A stretch of DNA of 5,554 bases, taken from NCBI GenBank assembly GCA_003514865.1, contig DOON01000288.1, forward strand, positions 7,142 to 12,695, read 5' to 3'. The translations under genes and the position numbers were made by a program. The notes under the pieces were generated by a model. It was not told where the DNA came from. It ran no database searches and saw nothing but the letters and a program-made list of their open reading frames with translations. The stretch comes from Clostridiales bacterium. Its GTDB lineage: Bacteria; Bacillota_A; Clostridia; Tissierellales; Sedimentibacteraceae. Positions 5,532 through 5,554 of this stretch are shown piece after piece (within the stretch, counting starts at the first letter, position 1; each line of letters starts with the position of its first letter).

Positions 5532-5554
5532 ACATGACGCATCGTATATCAGAG
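5528..5554 (+). CDS. Possible start of a third operon gene, cut by window edge
   Basis: An ATG at 5528 overlaps the DUF308 stop codon as ATGA, and the frame stays open to the right edge (nine codons). A second in-frame ATG at 5534 has a GGGTG stretch a few bases upstream, so either could be used. Such overlaps are common between co-translated genes, but nine codons are too few to identify a product or prove coding. Confidence 0.3.

Overview
The window looks like a piece of a low-to-moderate GC Firmicutes chromosome, most likely an anaerobic clostridial lineage. The reasons are strong AGGAGG-type ribosome binding sites, near-consensus SigA promoter boxes, and gene families common there: a DUF134/NifX-type pair, a YugP-type zinc peptidase, a DUF308 protein and a compact two-component system. 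No rRNA, tRNA, CRISPR array, insertion sequence or phage gene was seen.

Layout. (a) 1-1213, plus strand: a SulP-family anion transporter with a C-terminal STAS domain, cut at its N-terminus by the window edge, followed by a hairpin terminator. (b) 1259-2048, minus strand: a two-gene operon of a DUF134 (UPF0251) putative DNA-binding protein and a NifX/NifB-type (dinitrogenase Fe-Mo cofactor domain) protein with a His/Cys-rich repeat tail. The reading frames overlap by 23 bp. Upstream is a near-perfect SigA promoter in which a 13-bp sequence containing CATATG occurs twice, 33 bp apart. (c) 2179-3916, minus strand: an OmpR-family response regulator and a histidine kinase, overlapping by a few bases. 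(d) 3917-4245: a roughly 330-bp divergent intergenic region with a candidate promoter on each side and a 7-4-7 bp tandem repeat of the geometry used by OmpR/PhoB-type regulators. (e) 4246-5531, plus strand: a membrane zinc metallopeptidase (HECGH motif) and a six-helix DUF308/HdeD-like membrane protein, probably co-transcribed. A possible third gene begins at the right edge with an ATGA overlap.

How they may work together. The kinase has two closely spaced transmembrane helices and almost no external domain, which suggests sensing in or at the membrane. Its regulator gene is divergent from two membrane-protein genes, and the 7-4-7 repeats lie just upstream of their candidate promoter. An envelope-stress-type circuit is a reasonable inference, but it is not shown by the sequence. 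The DUF134/NifX pair is a separate unit, probably autoregulated and concerned with metal or metallocluster handling. I did not find a clearly new system; the best leads are the two sets of candidate operator repeats.
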